Shown piece by piece: positions 42,331 through 54,290 of a DNA stretch of 64,000 nt. The translations under genes were made by a program, and so were the position numbers. Under the pieces are notes generated by a model. The model worked only from the letters and a program-made list of their open reading frames with translations. It was not told the origin of the DNA and ran no database searches. Source of the DNA: Diphasiastrum complanatum (Eukaryota; Streptophyta; Lycopodiopsida; Lycopodiales; Lycopodiaceae). The stretch is from the NCBI GenBank assembly GCA_029204225.1, contig CM055107.1:13652878-13716877 (forward strand). The letters run 5' to 3'. The first letter of the stretch is position 1. Each line of letters starts with the position of its first letter.

Positions 42331-44826
42331 ACTCAGGGCGAGCTCCAACCAAGTCTCAGCCTCCCTTGCTGGAATGTTGTCATGGCTCTCGCCTTGGCAT
42401 GCTAGCGCCCCGGAGACTAGGGTCGGTCACACACTTGAAATGTAACCTTCTCATACTTATCAATAAAGTGGGATTTTCCTCAAACTGACTCTGATTTCCT
42501 TCTCGGTTTCATTGTTTGGTAAAAGCACCAGTTGTAAGGCCGCTTTCAAAATTTTTAACTTGGCACATAGTTGAGGGTCGTATCCCGGGACGCCAGCGGT
42601 ATGCCGTCGGGACCATTCGGTCCGTGGCGCCAGCGGTATGCTGTCGGGACCATTTGGTCCAGGAACTGGTTGTTTCCATATCTGTCGCGGCTTGTGGTTC
42701 TGAGTGTTCCTTGCATGAACGTGAATGGGTTAAGCTCTTGGAGAACGGGCTCTAACCTGTCGGCTGAGTTGGATGGCTTGCTTGGGTGGATGTTACCTGT
42801 TTATGGCTCTCGAGTCTGGTGTGACAAAGCTTTCAGTTGGTTAAGTCTGATGTAAGTCAGACCGCTTGCTTGGAATGGATGTTACTCGTTTGTAACGAAG
42901 CTTCGAGTTGGTTAAGTTTGATGTATGTCGGGCGGCTTGCTTGAAGGGAAGTCACCCACATCGGGACCCCCGATCTGGAATGGCGCCAGGTTGGATCTCA
43001 ATGTTGGTTTTCGGAACTTCAAGTTGGTTAAGTCTGATCGTTGTTGGCGAGTTGGCTGCTTGTATGTCAAGTGGGTTTGGATGGCAAGAGTTGAAGGCTG
43101 GGAAACTAAGTCGTGGTTCCCGGCTCCCTTTGGGATGCCTGTGCTACAGGAAGCGGGGGTGCCGAATCCCACCAATACTATAGGGGAGTGCGGGTTGCGA
43201 CTCAAGGCGAGCTCCAACCAAGTCGCAACCTCCCTTGCTGGAATGTTGTCATGGCTCTCGCCTTGGCATGCTAGCGCCCCGAACATTAGATTCGGTCACA
43301 CACTTGAAATGTAACATTCCCAGATTTATCAATAAAGTGGGATTTTTCTCAAACTGACTCTGATTACCTTCTGGATTTCAATGTTCGGTAAAACCGCCGG
43401 TTGTAAGGCCGCTTCAAAATTTTTAAGCTGGCTCATAGATGAGGGTCGTATCCCGAGACGCCAGCGGTATGCCGTCGAGACCATTCGGTCCATGGCGCCA
43501 GCGGTATGCTGTCAGGACCATTTGCTTCGGGAAATGGTTGTCTCCATATATGTCGCGGCTTGTGGTTCTGAGTGTTCCTTGCATGAACGTGAATGGGTTA
43601 AACTCTTGGGGAACGGGCTCTACCCTGTCGGCTGAGTTGGATGGCTTGCTTGGGTGGAAGTTACCTGTTCATGGCTGTCCAGTCTGGCGTGGCGCCAAGT
43701 TGGCTTCCAGTGCTCGTGACAAAGCTTTCAATTGGTTATGTCTTATGTAAGTCAGACCGCTTGCTTGGAATGGATGTTACTCGTTTGTAACGAAGCTTCG
43801 AGTTGGTTAAGTTTTGATGTATGTCGAGCGGCTTGCTTGGAGGGAAGTCACCCACATTGGGACCCCTGACATGGCGCCAGTTTGGATCTCAATGTTGGTT
43901 TTCGGAATTTCAAGTTGGTTAAGTCTGATTGTTGTTGGCAAGCTGGCTGCTTGTATGTCAAGTGGGTTTGGATGGCAAGAGTTGAAGGCTGGGAAGCTAA
44001 GTCGTGGTTCCCGGCTCCCATTGGGATGCCTGTGCTACAATGACTATCTAGTCTTTCGTGACGCCAGGTTGGCTTTCAGCGCTCGTGGCGAAGCTTTCAG
44101 TTGGTTAAGTCTGATGTAAGTCAGACCGCTTGCTTGGAATGGATGTTACTCGTTTGTAACGAAGCTTCGAGTTGGTTAAGTTTGATGTATGTCGGGCGGC
44201 TTGCTTGGAGGGAAGTCACCCACATCGGGACCCCCGATCTGGCATGGCGCCAGGTTGGATCTCAATGTTGGTTTTCGGAACTTCAAGTTGGTTAAGTCTG
44301 ATCGTTGTTGGCGAGTTGGCGTCTTGTATGTCAAGTGGGTTTGGATGGCAAGAGTTGAAGGCTGGGAAGCCAAGTCGTGGTTCCCGGCTCCCTTTGGGAT
44401 GCCTGCGCTACACTAACGTGTCTGATGAGTTGGATGGCTTGCTTGGGTGGAAGTTTCTTGTTTATGGCTGTCCAGTCTGGCGTGGCGCCAGGTTGGCTTC
44501 CAGCACTCATGACGAAGCTTTCGGTTGGTTAAGTCTGATGTAAGTCAGACCGCTTGCTTGGAATGGATGTTACTCGTTTGTAACGAAGCTTCGAGTTGGT
44601 TAAGTTTGATGTATGTCGGGCGGCTGGCGCAGAGGGAAGTCACCCACATCAGGACCCCCAATCTGGCATGGTGCCAAGTTGGATCTCAATGTTGGTTTTG
44701 GAACTTCAAGTTGGTTAAGTCTGATCATTGTTGGTGAGTTGGCTGCTTGTATGTCATTGGGTTTGGATGGTTGAAGGCTGGGAAGCTAAGTCGTGGTTCC
44801 CGGCTCTTTTTGGGATGCCTGCGCTA
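42331..44826 (+). mobile_element. amplified LARD LTR segments
   Basis: Three partial LTRs in a row: 42331-43150, 43156-44038, then two extra copies of the last ~370 bp (44044-44413 and about 44420-44826). Each unit runs from CCAGTCTGGCGTGGCGCCAG through GAAGCTTCGAGTTGGTTAAG and TCTCAATGTTGGTTTTCGGA to GGGATGCCTGCGCTACA. The last copy is followed by a primer-binding site, so it works as a 5' LTR end. Confidence 0.75.
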
Positions 44827-47237
44827 CATGTGGTATCAGAGCCGACTGGCCGGTTAGCTATGTGGATCTCACGGGGATGGCCATTGTTTGGGGTTCATAA
44901 GGATAACTGTTGTGCAAGGTGCTGCCCATAGTGTAAGCACGGGTGCGTCCACGGTTGGGGTGGTCGACAAAACGGGGGCTTGATGAGTCAAGGTGCTGTC
45001 CTTGAGGTGTAATCACGGTCAGTTGCCGTGGTTCGAGCCTAGCGCCGTCTGCACGTAGGACAGATGAGGCAGTGTGCTGCCATTAGGTTGGTGTAACCAC
45101 GGTCTGTGCCTTGTGGGGTGCGGGGTGACATATTCACGATACCCACCATTCGTTTAGCTATAAGGGCTATCGACCAAATTTGGTGGGGGCATTACTGAGG
45201 CAATGTGCTGCCTAACGGTGAAAGCACGGGTACGTCCACGATTGGGGTGGTATGCTGCCTATCGTTTAGTTATAAGGGCTATCGACTAGATTTGGTGGGG
45301 GTGTTACTGAGGCAATGTGCTGCCTAATGGTGAAAGCACAAGTGCGTCCATGGGGGTGGTATATTCAAGGATAGTTGTCGTTCATTTAGCTATAAGGGCT
45401 ATCGACCAAATTTGGTGGGGACGTGATTGAGGCAATGTGCTGCTTAATGGTGAAAACACGGATAGTTGGAGTGTTCTCTGTGGGCTGATTCTGTGATCGA
45501 TCTGTATGGGCGCGGCCAGGCAAATGTCCTTTGGCAGGAATATCTCAAAGGGGGACCTTGTCTTTGTTACCTGTTAGTAAACCTGCCTGAGTGTCTTGCT
45601 TGTATGTATTCGTGGTGAGTCTTAGTACTCGTGCTTTGCCTAGTTTGCATGATTGCTTGTGATACAAGGAGCTGATGGCTCGAGAAGGAACCTTTATTTT
45701 GAAGGCTGATACCATCAAACAAAGAGGACTACAGATTCTGTGGGGCGGATTTGCAGTTCAAGTACTTGCACGGGAACGGCAACGAAACGACTCAATGTTT
45801 GCAAAGGATGCATGGCTAGCCTGTTTCTTGGGTTAGTTTCACTTGCAACAATGCCCACCAGACGCAAGCAGGAAGTCAAAAGGTGGAAAGGGCAATTTCA
45901 GGAAAGATCTTCTATGGAGTAGTTGGTTTTCATTTGGGACGGCCACCTTCGGAACTGAAACTCACTGAGCATGGGTGATATCCAATATCAGTTGGGTTTT
46001 TCCTAAAAGGGAAAAAACTAGGATCCTCTTCAGATATTGGAAACAAGTTGGATCAAGCCATAATGCTAGTAGATGGGAAGCAAAGTGTTGGAAAGGCTTT
46101 TTGTCCAAAGAACTCTACTCTAAGTCCGATCAGCTGATTTTATAAGTGGAGGGGTGACTATCACACACACCTCTCTCTTGGGGCAAATTTTGAATGAAAG
46201 TTGATCAAAACGGGGGCAAATTCAAGGTGACCTAGCCATACTCACACGAGGAGACTGGCGAACTTTGGACCTAATAAGTTGACAAGTTTTTGTTGTGGAA
46301 AGGAAAGCTTGTTATAGGCTTTCTTTGGACCAGCAATGATGAGGAAACATATGAGTACGCTGGCTTGTGTTACATGTAGTTCGTGTTGAGATCGGACTAG
46401 TGCAAACTCTGGGTGCATGTGTCTGATTCAAAGAGAGTTACTTGAAGCCAAGCTCGATGTACACTTCTTGTTTTGAATGTGAGGCAACTGACCAGTGATG
46501 GAATTGTGAAAGTCAAGTTTTGCGTGACGGACATGGTGCTTCAAACAAATGCGAAGAGATAGTTCGTATGCGGATCAAACTGGTGCGACCCTTTGGCTCT
46601 CCACGAGGTCAATGGTTACATTTGGATTGATTCAAAGGGCTACTTCAAGCTAAGTGAGAGGTGCATTGCGGAGTACTCAATCTTTGCCTACCTCAAAGAG
46701 CCAAAAATGAAAAGTATCAAGATCAGGCTGGGACAAGGAGAGAAATCAAGGTGCAAAAGCAACAAGGCACGGAGTGGACCATAAAGTGGGCAATCAAACA
46801 ATCAATCCTTTGGCTCAGGGAGTCCTGAAACCTGTGCGGAATTGATTTAATTTGGAGCTCAGAGAGCTCAACACAAAGTGCATCAAAGACAAATCAGGAG
46901 CTCAAAGGAGTTCCAATGTCAAAAGTCAGAAGCGACATGGGCGAACATTTCACAGAAAGGCCTCTATCACCAGTTAATAAGGTTCTTGGGTTTTACGTAA
47001 GCAATATAAAATCTACGTTTCTCCTAGACAAAGAGATATTTTCAAGTTATGTAATTTTTCAATACAAAGAGTTGAGCCTCTGACTTGTGGTGTGCCAGCT
47101 TCAATCTTAATAAAAAGTGGCCAGTAAATTGAGTACTGTGCCAAGTAGCTTAAATGTATATTTATTTTAATTGGGAGACACCTTTACTTTAATCTGACAT
47201 CTAATGAGGACATCAAATTTTATAAAGGTGGGTTGGA
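44827..47237 (+). mobile_element. LARD internal region 4 (most complete, 2.4 kb)
   Basis: Primer-binding site at 44829, leader repeats, short ORF 45675-45836, conserved non-coding half, a 63-residue frame at 46593, then a polypurine tract (AAAGGTGGGTTGGA) and the LTR at 47238. No gag, protease, RT or integrase motif was found in any frame. About 190 bp around 46380 (TACATGTAG joint) is deleted relative to the other copies. Confidence 0.8.
45675..45836 (+). CDS. short conserved ORF of the LARD family, second intact copy
   Basis: 53 codons starting MAREGTFILKADTIKQRGLQ; same length as 9076-9237. Changes include L/I, G/D, N/I, W/S and G/A. Too few differences to judge selection by eye. Confidence 0.35.
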   Translation: MAREGTFILKADTIKQRGLQILWGGFAVQVLARERQRNDSMFAKDAWLACFLG

Positions 47238-48380
47238 TGTTGTAAAGCTACCTTTACAAGCTTTACTTCTTGCGTCATCGGTGCCAGCATTGTCCCCGAC
47301 GCTAGCAGCGCCCTTGTTGCTCCCGACGCCAACAGCGCCGGTGCCCCAGAGAGCTCAGATCGATGTGCAATCACCTCACACGATCTAGGCATGATTAAAG
47401 GAAGCCTGGGGATCAATAAATTCTAGAGAGAGAAAATTGTAACGAGAGAAAACGTGCTTTACCAGCCTGGGTAGAGTACTTGGTATGAGAGGGGGGGTGC
47501 CGAATCCCACAAATAATATAGGGTAGTGCGGGTTGCGACTCAGGGCGAGCTCCAACAAAGTCTCAGCCTCCCTTGCTGGAATGTTGTCCTAGTACTCGCC
47601 TTGGCATGCTAGTGCATCGGAGACTAGGGTCGGTCACACACTTGAAATGTAACCTTCTCAGATTTATCAATAAACTGGGATTTTCCTCAAACTGACTCTG
47701 ATTACCTTTTGGGTTTCAGTGTTCGGTAAAAGCGCCAGTTGTAAGGCCGCTTCAAACTTTTTAATTTGGCACATAGCTGAGGGTCGTATCCCGGGACGCC
47801 AACAGTATGTCGTCGGGACCATTCACTCTGTGGCGCCAGCGGTATGCTGTCAGGACCATTTGGTCCAGGAACTGGTTGTCTCCATATATGTCGCGGCTTG
47901 TGGTTCTGAGTGTTCCTTGCATGAACGTGAATGGGTTAAGCTCTTGGGGAACGGGCTCTAACCTGTCGGCTGAGTTGGATGGCTTGCTTGGGTAGAAGTT
48001 ACCTGTTTATGGCTGTCCAGTCTGGCGTGGCGTCAGGTTGGCTTCCAGCGCTCGTAACGAAGCTTTCAGTTGGTTATGTCTGATGTAAGTTAGACCACTT
48101 GCTTGGAATGGATGTTACTCGTTTGTAACGAAGCTTCGAGTTGGTTAAGTTTGATGTATGTCGGGCGGCTGGCGCGGAGGGAGGTCACCCACATCGGGAC
48201 CCCCGATCTGGCATGGCGCCAGGTTGGATCTCAATGTTGGTTTCGGAACTTCAAGCTGGTTAAGTCTGATCGTTGTTGGTGAGTTGGCTGCTTGTATGTC
48301 AAGTGGGTTTGGATGACAAGAGTTGAAGGCTGGGAAGCTAAGTCGGGGTTCCCGGCTCCCTTTGGGATGCATGCGCTACA
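47238..48380 (+). mobile_element. LARD 3' LTR of region 4, 1143 bp
   Basis: Begins TGTTGTAAAGCTACC, ends GCATGCGCTACA, and is followed by AT-rich duplicated DNA. It has one deletion after GGCGCCGGTGCC (about 47343) relative to the 39269 copy. With 44827-47237 it forms the best-defined LARD element. Confidence 0.8.
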
Positions 48381-49523
48381 TAAACCCTCAACATTGAAAC
48401 CTTCTATCATGGTAATAATATAGAAACCTATGGTAAGACACCCATCTTCCAAAGAACACCGTGAATGAACCTTATATTGAAATACTTTTTTTTTCTTCCA
48501 TCGTCAAATTTTCATGATCTCAATAATGTACATAGTAGTTATTCAATGGTGTTATAATAACAAAACCTTCAAAATTTATAAATATTACCTTCATCGGGAA
48601 ATGGATTCACCAATATTATATTCATTGGGAAATGCATCCACCAAGTTAGCTTCTAAAGAGAGTAATTTCTTGCAACAGAAGTATCCATCTTGCAATCCTT
48701 CATGATAAACTTGGTTTGTTTAGCAACTACTTCAAAATTAATGATCAACATAGTAAAAGAATGGATACCCAAGAAAATAATATTGAAATTTTTTTATTTT
48801 ATGGAGCCTTCTTTCATATCTCAATGATTGTCTACATAAAAAAGACATGAGACAATTCTTTTCTGCATTGTCCTCTCGATTAAGCACTATACATATTTCA
48901 AATGAAGATGTATCCGTAACATTCATTTTCTGAATCAATTAGTTGGTCCACTACAACTTTTTGGAACATTTCGGGCCCTAACATCGAGGCTTTTTGAAGC
49001 AAAAATAAAAATAAATAAGTCCTTTTACGCTAGTATATCCAACGATGTATCCCTTGACAATAAACCCTCGAAATTTGCATTGGGCCCCGAGGAATCCCTA
49101 GAGTATTTTCCTGTCATTAAAAAAGAGTTTTTTTTGAGGTATATATCGAGGGACTGATGCAATCAAAGACTAATGAAAGACACTTTATATGATTAACAAA
49201 ATAGTCATACATATATGATCCAAGTACATTAATCTACTGGACTCATGTGGAATATTCCCAATTTCTATATTTAGAAAAGTTGACATTTTTTATTCACAAT
49301 TGCACTATTAAACATATTTCACAATCAAAGAATTCTGTGTTTCACAATCGATATTCAAAGTTTCACGATCAATATTCATAGCTTCATGATCAATATTCAC
49401 AGTTTCACGATCAATATTCATAGTTTCACGATAGTAGTCACAGTTTCAGGATCAGTATTCACAGTTTTACGATTAGTATGCATCACATCACGATCAGAGT
49501 GTTCACATTTTAGTATTCACAAC
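48381..49523. other. second copy of the 636-2012 AT-rich segment
   Basis: Closely similar to 636-1450 and 1750-2012; the block 1450-1750 is missing. It ends at TTCACAACTTTTTTG, where it jumps to the Copia-1 RT sequence corresponding to 4435. Confidence 0.7.
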
Positions 49524-50583
49524 TTTTTTGATACAACTTCCACAAAGAATAATGCCATCAACATAAATTAGAAGCATGACAATATTACTATCAACAAACT
49601 TTAGATACATGGAAGGATCATAGTCGCTAAGAGTAAATTCTAGTGAGATAAGGAAAGAATCAAGTCTTGAATACCATGATCTTGGTGCTTGCTTGAGTCC
49701 ATAAAGACTTTTGAAGAGCAAGCACACTTTGGACTCATCCTTGATGAATCCTTGAGGTTGTTTCATATAGATCTCCTCCTCAAGATAACCATTTAGAAAA
49801 AGCATTGGATACATCTAATTGGAACACATTCCACTTAAAGAAACAAGCAAGAGAAATAAGAATTCTTATTGTCACCATCTTTGCAACGGGTGCAAAGGTC
49901 TCCTCATAATCAAGGCCATGGATTTCAAAGCAAATCCTTTAGCACATAATCTTGTTTTATACTTGTTGATGGTGCCATCATGATTGTACTTGATCCGAAA
50001 TACCCATTTGCAACCAATCACATGCTTGTTGGATGGAGGATCCACAAGCTCCCAAGTATTGTTGGTGAACAATCCATCATAATCTTGCTTCATGGCATCA
50101 TACCACTCCTTGGTATTAAGTGCCTCTTGTACATTCTTTGGATCTTCATGAGAGACATAAAAAACATAATTAGGGGAATCAAGGTCCACTTGTTTGCCTT
50201 TGTCAACATATGAGAGCCTCTTATGGATCTATCTCTCATGGATCTTCTTGGTGAGAAAATCTGAGGAGAGTCTTCTTCAATTCTCGACCCCATCACATCA
50301 TATTTTTTTTCAAAATCAATAATAGGTGATGCATCCATAGACTTCTTGATCTCGGCCTCTTCAAAAGATGAATGTTGATTTTCATGAAAGGCAACATCTA
50401 TACTTTCAATAGCTTGAGAATAGAGAGTACAAAGATTCTATAGGCCTTTTTTGCTGGATGAGTATCCAACCATGATCCCTTTGCATGCACTAGGATCTTC
50501 CTTCTTCCTTGTTTCCAAGGGAATATGGGCAAAGCATATGCATCCAAAAACTCTAAGGTGATTAACCTTAGGCTTCTTCAACT
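49524..50583 (-). pseudogene. Copia-1 RT and integrase C-terminus, second copy
   Basis: Matches 4435-5470. It carries [49 protein letters not shown] and the box LIYVDGIILCGS, with the second Asp changed to Gly (YVDG; His in the other copy), so both copies lost the same catalytic residue. It retains the YDGLFTNNTWELVDPPSNKH part missing at 4.9 kb. Frame shifts at 49800 and 49920. The RNase H, LTR and most of the integrase are deleted. Confidence 0.85.
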
Positions 50584-50763
50584 ATACTATAGGGGAGTGC
50601 GGGTTGCGACTTAGGGCGAGCTCCAACAAAGTCTCAGTCTCCCTTGCTGGAATGTTGTCCTGGCACTCGCCTTAACATGCCAGTGCCCCGGAGACTAGGG
50701 TCGGTCACACACTTGAAATGTAATTTTCTCAGATTTATCAATAAAGTGGGATTTTCCTCAAAC
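50584..50763 (+). mobile_element. LARD LTR fragment
   Basis: ACTATAGGGGAGTGCGGGTT to CAATAAAGTGGGATTTTCC; 180 bp between the Copia-1 copy (joint at TATA) and a gene B relic. Confidence 0.7.
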
Positions 50764-52406
50764 TGCATGTGATTTTTTATGGTGGCAGGATATGATGTTT
50801 TATTAAATATCCATGAGAGAATGTCATGGTCTTCTTTCATCACCTATAAGAGAACACAAAAACGTGATTAGCCTCATAATATTAACACAGAGAAGATTTT
50901 CCGAATGAAATCCATATTAAAATGATTATCCCTATTGATTATGCGAAGGAACTGCTATACCTGAAATGCTGCCAAACACCAGATATCATTTTCTGATTGA
51001 ACACTGAAATTGAGGCCTTCTGAGTCTTCTGAATTTGAAAGTGCTCTATTCATGATTGTGAGACTGATTCTTTCCATTTTTTGTCCTTCTATAATTTCAG
51101 ACTCATCTAACTTGAGAACAACTATCAACTTGTTATTGACATTCTCATTTGTAATACCGTAAAAATTTATGATGAGTGTTAGTAACTGATTAATGTCAAT
51201 AAATAAATTGTTGGAATTGTTATATGCTAGACTTTCTCCTTTTGAGCAATACACTTCATTGATATGAGATGGATTATCTGCATACCTTGGTTTAACATGT
51301 CTCTTTTTTTTTAAGATGAAATGATCGTGGGATTGGAAACTTTTTAATACTTACCTGTGCAAATGCCTCCTTTATCATCTCAAACACTGTTGCATATGCT
51401 TCTCTACTAATGTTAGAAAAGTCACATGCCCCCTGAAGCAATGTAGTGTCTAATATTTTTCAACTTCATTCATAATGCTATCAGTAACTGAAGCCTTGAT
51501 CTTTTTCATTTTGTTATTGTTTAACATTGATTTCATAAATTTAGAAGTCAAGATAGAGCCTAGTGAGTTTCCAATCGAAATCTCATCGACCAAATGGTCT
51601 TCAACAACCAATGTTGATCTGCATTGCAAACATAATGTTCATAAAAATGTCAGTAGAAATTTGACACTCATAGTATTCATAGTAGTATAATAAGCAAATC
51701 AATAGAAAGTTGAAATGAATAAATAATAAAACTAGCGATTATGGATGAATCAAAAAGCTCAAGCAATATTTAATACCAAATAAGCTATAGCTTCCTTGAA
51801 TGCATGGATTCGTCTTTTTCTATGACCTCCTCTGGATGATAGATCACGTATATCCTTGGTTACCAGTCTTTTCCTGTTATTGCTTCGGACCTTTTTGTTG
51901 AGCATATCCATATCTTTAACATGAGACAAATATGCCAATACGCATGGATTGAAATGCAATTTTTATCTCATCATTACTAGTTGCATAAAGATGCAAAGAA
52001 TATTTCAACCTTGTGATCTCCTTCTTGAGCATCTCATTTTCATCCAAACAAGTTTTCAACTTTGTAAATTTTTCTTCGCACTCCCTTGATATTTTCTTTG
52101 ATTTCTCTTCCAAATAATGTATTCTTTGCATTGCCATAGAGCATCAAATTCTCACAGTAACCGAAAAGGCCATTTTTGCCATGACACATAGAGATAATTA
52201 ACTGACTCACCGGATGAAAATCTGGATGTTGCAATGAACATAACATGATATAATGTTCCTGATGACCATAAATCTACATGCTTTAGCTTTTCCTCTCTAT
52301 ATCGGACCATATCAGAAGTTGTCAATTTGGGTTGCTTTGAATTTCTTGTCCTCAGCGAAGCATATTCTGGTGACAGATCCACATGAAAATGATAAAGCTT
52401 TGTCAT
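50764..52406 (-). pseudogene. gene B, second subfamily, copy at 51 kb (most informative)
   Basis: ATG 52406 starts MTKLYHFHVDLSPEYASL; then LWSSGTLYHV, a frame change, coiled coil RIHYLEEKSKKISRECEEKF, basic NNRKRLVTKDIRDLSSRGGH. The exon 1 donor is GGAAGC where the twin has GTAAGT, so splicing is lost. Exon 2: LTSKFMKSMLNNNKMKKIKA, ACDFSNISREAYATVFEMIK. Then FPIPRSFHLKKK, ESLAYNNSNNLFIDINQLLT, VVLKLDESEIIEGQKMERIS (likely first catalytic Asp region) and SVQSENDIWCLAAFQ. A further intron (about 50847-50960) and KEDHDILSWIFNKTSYP follow, cut at 50764. This order matches an uncharacterised family of large DDE-type transposases known from many eukaryotes (my recollection of the pattern). Confidence 0.6.
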
Positions 52407-52833
52407 CGGTACGGTAGTATAGTAACAAACAACACAATGACAATAACAAAGCTGGAGATGGCGCTCACCCTACTGAAGATAGAGATGGCGCTCACCCTAC
52501 TGAAGATAGAGATGGCGCTAAACACTTGTTTGACCCTAGAGATATAGATGGCGTAGACTTTGTTTCAGAGATGTCACTCGTAATTCAAAATTTTGTGTTC
52601 CCAACTATTGGGAGGGAATATCTCATCATTTTAAAAATTATATTTTAACTATGGATAAGCACCAATAAAGTTTGATGCGACTAAAGTAAGGTGCATTCAT
52701 TTACATGGAAAGTTGTATGGGCAGAGGTGTAAAGAAGTTAGAAAATGATATTATAACTACTTTATAATTATTTTTCTCTATCCTACATGGCATTTCTTAT
52801 AGGGCCCTCTTTGGGCCCATATTTTCTCTAATG
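52407..52833. mobile_element. gene B upstream region with subterminal repeats and terminus, 52 kb copy
   Basis: Four GAGATGGCGCTCACCCTACT-type repeats at about 52455-52555 (one more than in the 27 kb copy), then CTACATGGCATTTCTTATAG and TTTTCTCTAATG ending at 52833. Confidence 0.5.
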
Positions 52834-53310
52834 TGCTACAATACCTATAAACCGAAATGGTTTCGGATCTAACAGATCAGATAAAGGCAAGAGCATTGCA
52901 GTACCTAAAGGATCTCCTAAAAGATCGACAAGAGAATGAAGAGCGCCAACAAGATTTGTGCTAGACAGTGCAACTTCTACGTTAGAAGAGTTTTGTGGAT
53001 TCAGTGGAGAATCACAAACGTTTGAGGAAGCGATTGAATGTCCAGAGAAGGACAAATGAATCCAAGCCATGAATGAGGAGATGGAATCCATGAGGAAGAA
53101 TGAGGTATGGATGTTGCAGCCATTATCAGATAAGGGAAAGACTGTAAAATGCAAGTGGGTATACAAGCTGAATTATGGACCGAATGGAGATATTTTTAAG
53201 TATAAAGCCAGACTTATAGCGAAGGGGTTTTCTTAGAGATATGGTATTGACTGTGCTGAGACCTTCTCTCCTTCCATAAAACATTCATCTCTACATCTAC
53301 TATTTGCATA
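52834..53310 (+). pseudogene. Copia-2 RT fragment, second copy
   Basis: Same as 27380-27865: IQAMNEEMESMRKNEVWML, KCKWVYKLNYGPNGDIFK, ARLIAKGFS followed by the same TAG. The shared stop shows that the copy was made after inactivation. It ends in FAYA where a minus-strand Copia gag begins. Confidence 0.8.
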
Positions 53311-53856
53311 TGCCTAGGTCAAAATCGCCATGATCCAATTTTTGTAGGCTTCAAGTAGACTCGATAATAGAGTCATGAGAGCATCAGAATATTCTATGAC
53401 TGAGCCAGTTGCAGTTATTTACTCCAAAGATTTTTTAAAGTGTTGAGGTGACTCGAAACACTCTCTACGTCAAACATTCTCAAAGTGACAAAATTTCTCC
53501 TCAAGTGTAACTTGGAAGTTACATCCCTGATATCATAGAGGGTTGCTAGGATGTCCCATGCATTCTTAATAGTCTGAGCAGCACGTATGTGACTGATCTG
53601 AGTATCCTTGGCTCTGTGCCATTAACGATGTCCCACATTTCTTTGGCTAGTAGTATGACCCTCATCTTGAATTTTCGGAGATGGTAGTTATCTCCATCGA
53701 GTTTTTCCATGAGAGATGAACTAGAAGATGCATCCATTCTGGTTGAGCAAGGTCGTTGATAGAAACAACAATTTCGGAATACTGTTGGCTGCGTGCTTGC
53801 TTGAAAAATGCCTTGATAGAAACAAGACTGATAATCCACAATAGAAATGCATACTC
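53311..53856 (-). pseudogene. Copia gag N-terminal part with leader
   Basis: From the primer-binding site, the minus frame starts MDASSSSSLMEKLDGDNYHL, then KFKMRVILLAKEMWDIVNGT (Copia gag, UBN2-like) and in shifted frames TLEEKFCHF-, ITATGSVIEY- and LLSSLLEAYKNW-like segments. It runs to 53311 and is truncated there. Confidence 0.75.
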
Positions 53857-53868
53857 GCTCTGATACCA
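53857..53868 (-). promoter_or_regulatory. tRNA-iMet-type primer binding site (Copia)
   Basis: Minus-strand TGGTATCAGAGC directly after an LTR end CTAATTTTTTACA. Confidence 0.8.
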
Positions 53869-54290
53869 TGTAAAAAATTAGTGGAAATGAGCGAAAGCTG
53901 ATGAGCGAGCTTAGTGTAGGATCGGAAGCACAACAGACAGTAGCGGAATATTCAAATTGAATGATTCGATCAAATTCTCAATGAAACAATACCATAGTGA
54001 GGCTGAGAATTGCACTCTGATAATATCAAAATTGAGTACTATGGCTTGAAGTGACAACTTCAGCATGGTTGAGCATGATAACAATGGCTACAAAAAAACT
54101 CTGATTGATATAATTAACTTGATTCACATCACATTCTACTAATCAGAGAGTAGATTATATATTACAAGTAGATTATATATTTACAAGCATTAAATGCTAT
54201 CTACTGTATTTATCACAACCTCCTTGTATATGTGACTGCATGTACAAAGCAGGTAACCGTCACTGGGATATTTTGCATGTTAGTTAACTC
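53869..54290 (-). mobile_element. Copia 5' LTR (right limit approximate)
   Basis: The LTR end abuts the primer-binding site at 53868/53869. There is no second LTR, so the start is placed only roughly, near TTAACTAACATGCAAAATATC (about 54275). Confidence 0.4.

Noticed and set aside
39845-44931. Many 60-156-codon frames in LARD LTRs (for example starting MVKAPVVRPLS or MSGGLLGGK)
   Set aside because: They overlap in different frames, recur only because the LTR repeats, and end at different points in each copy.
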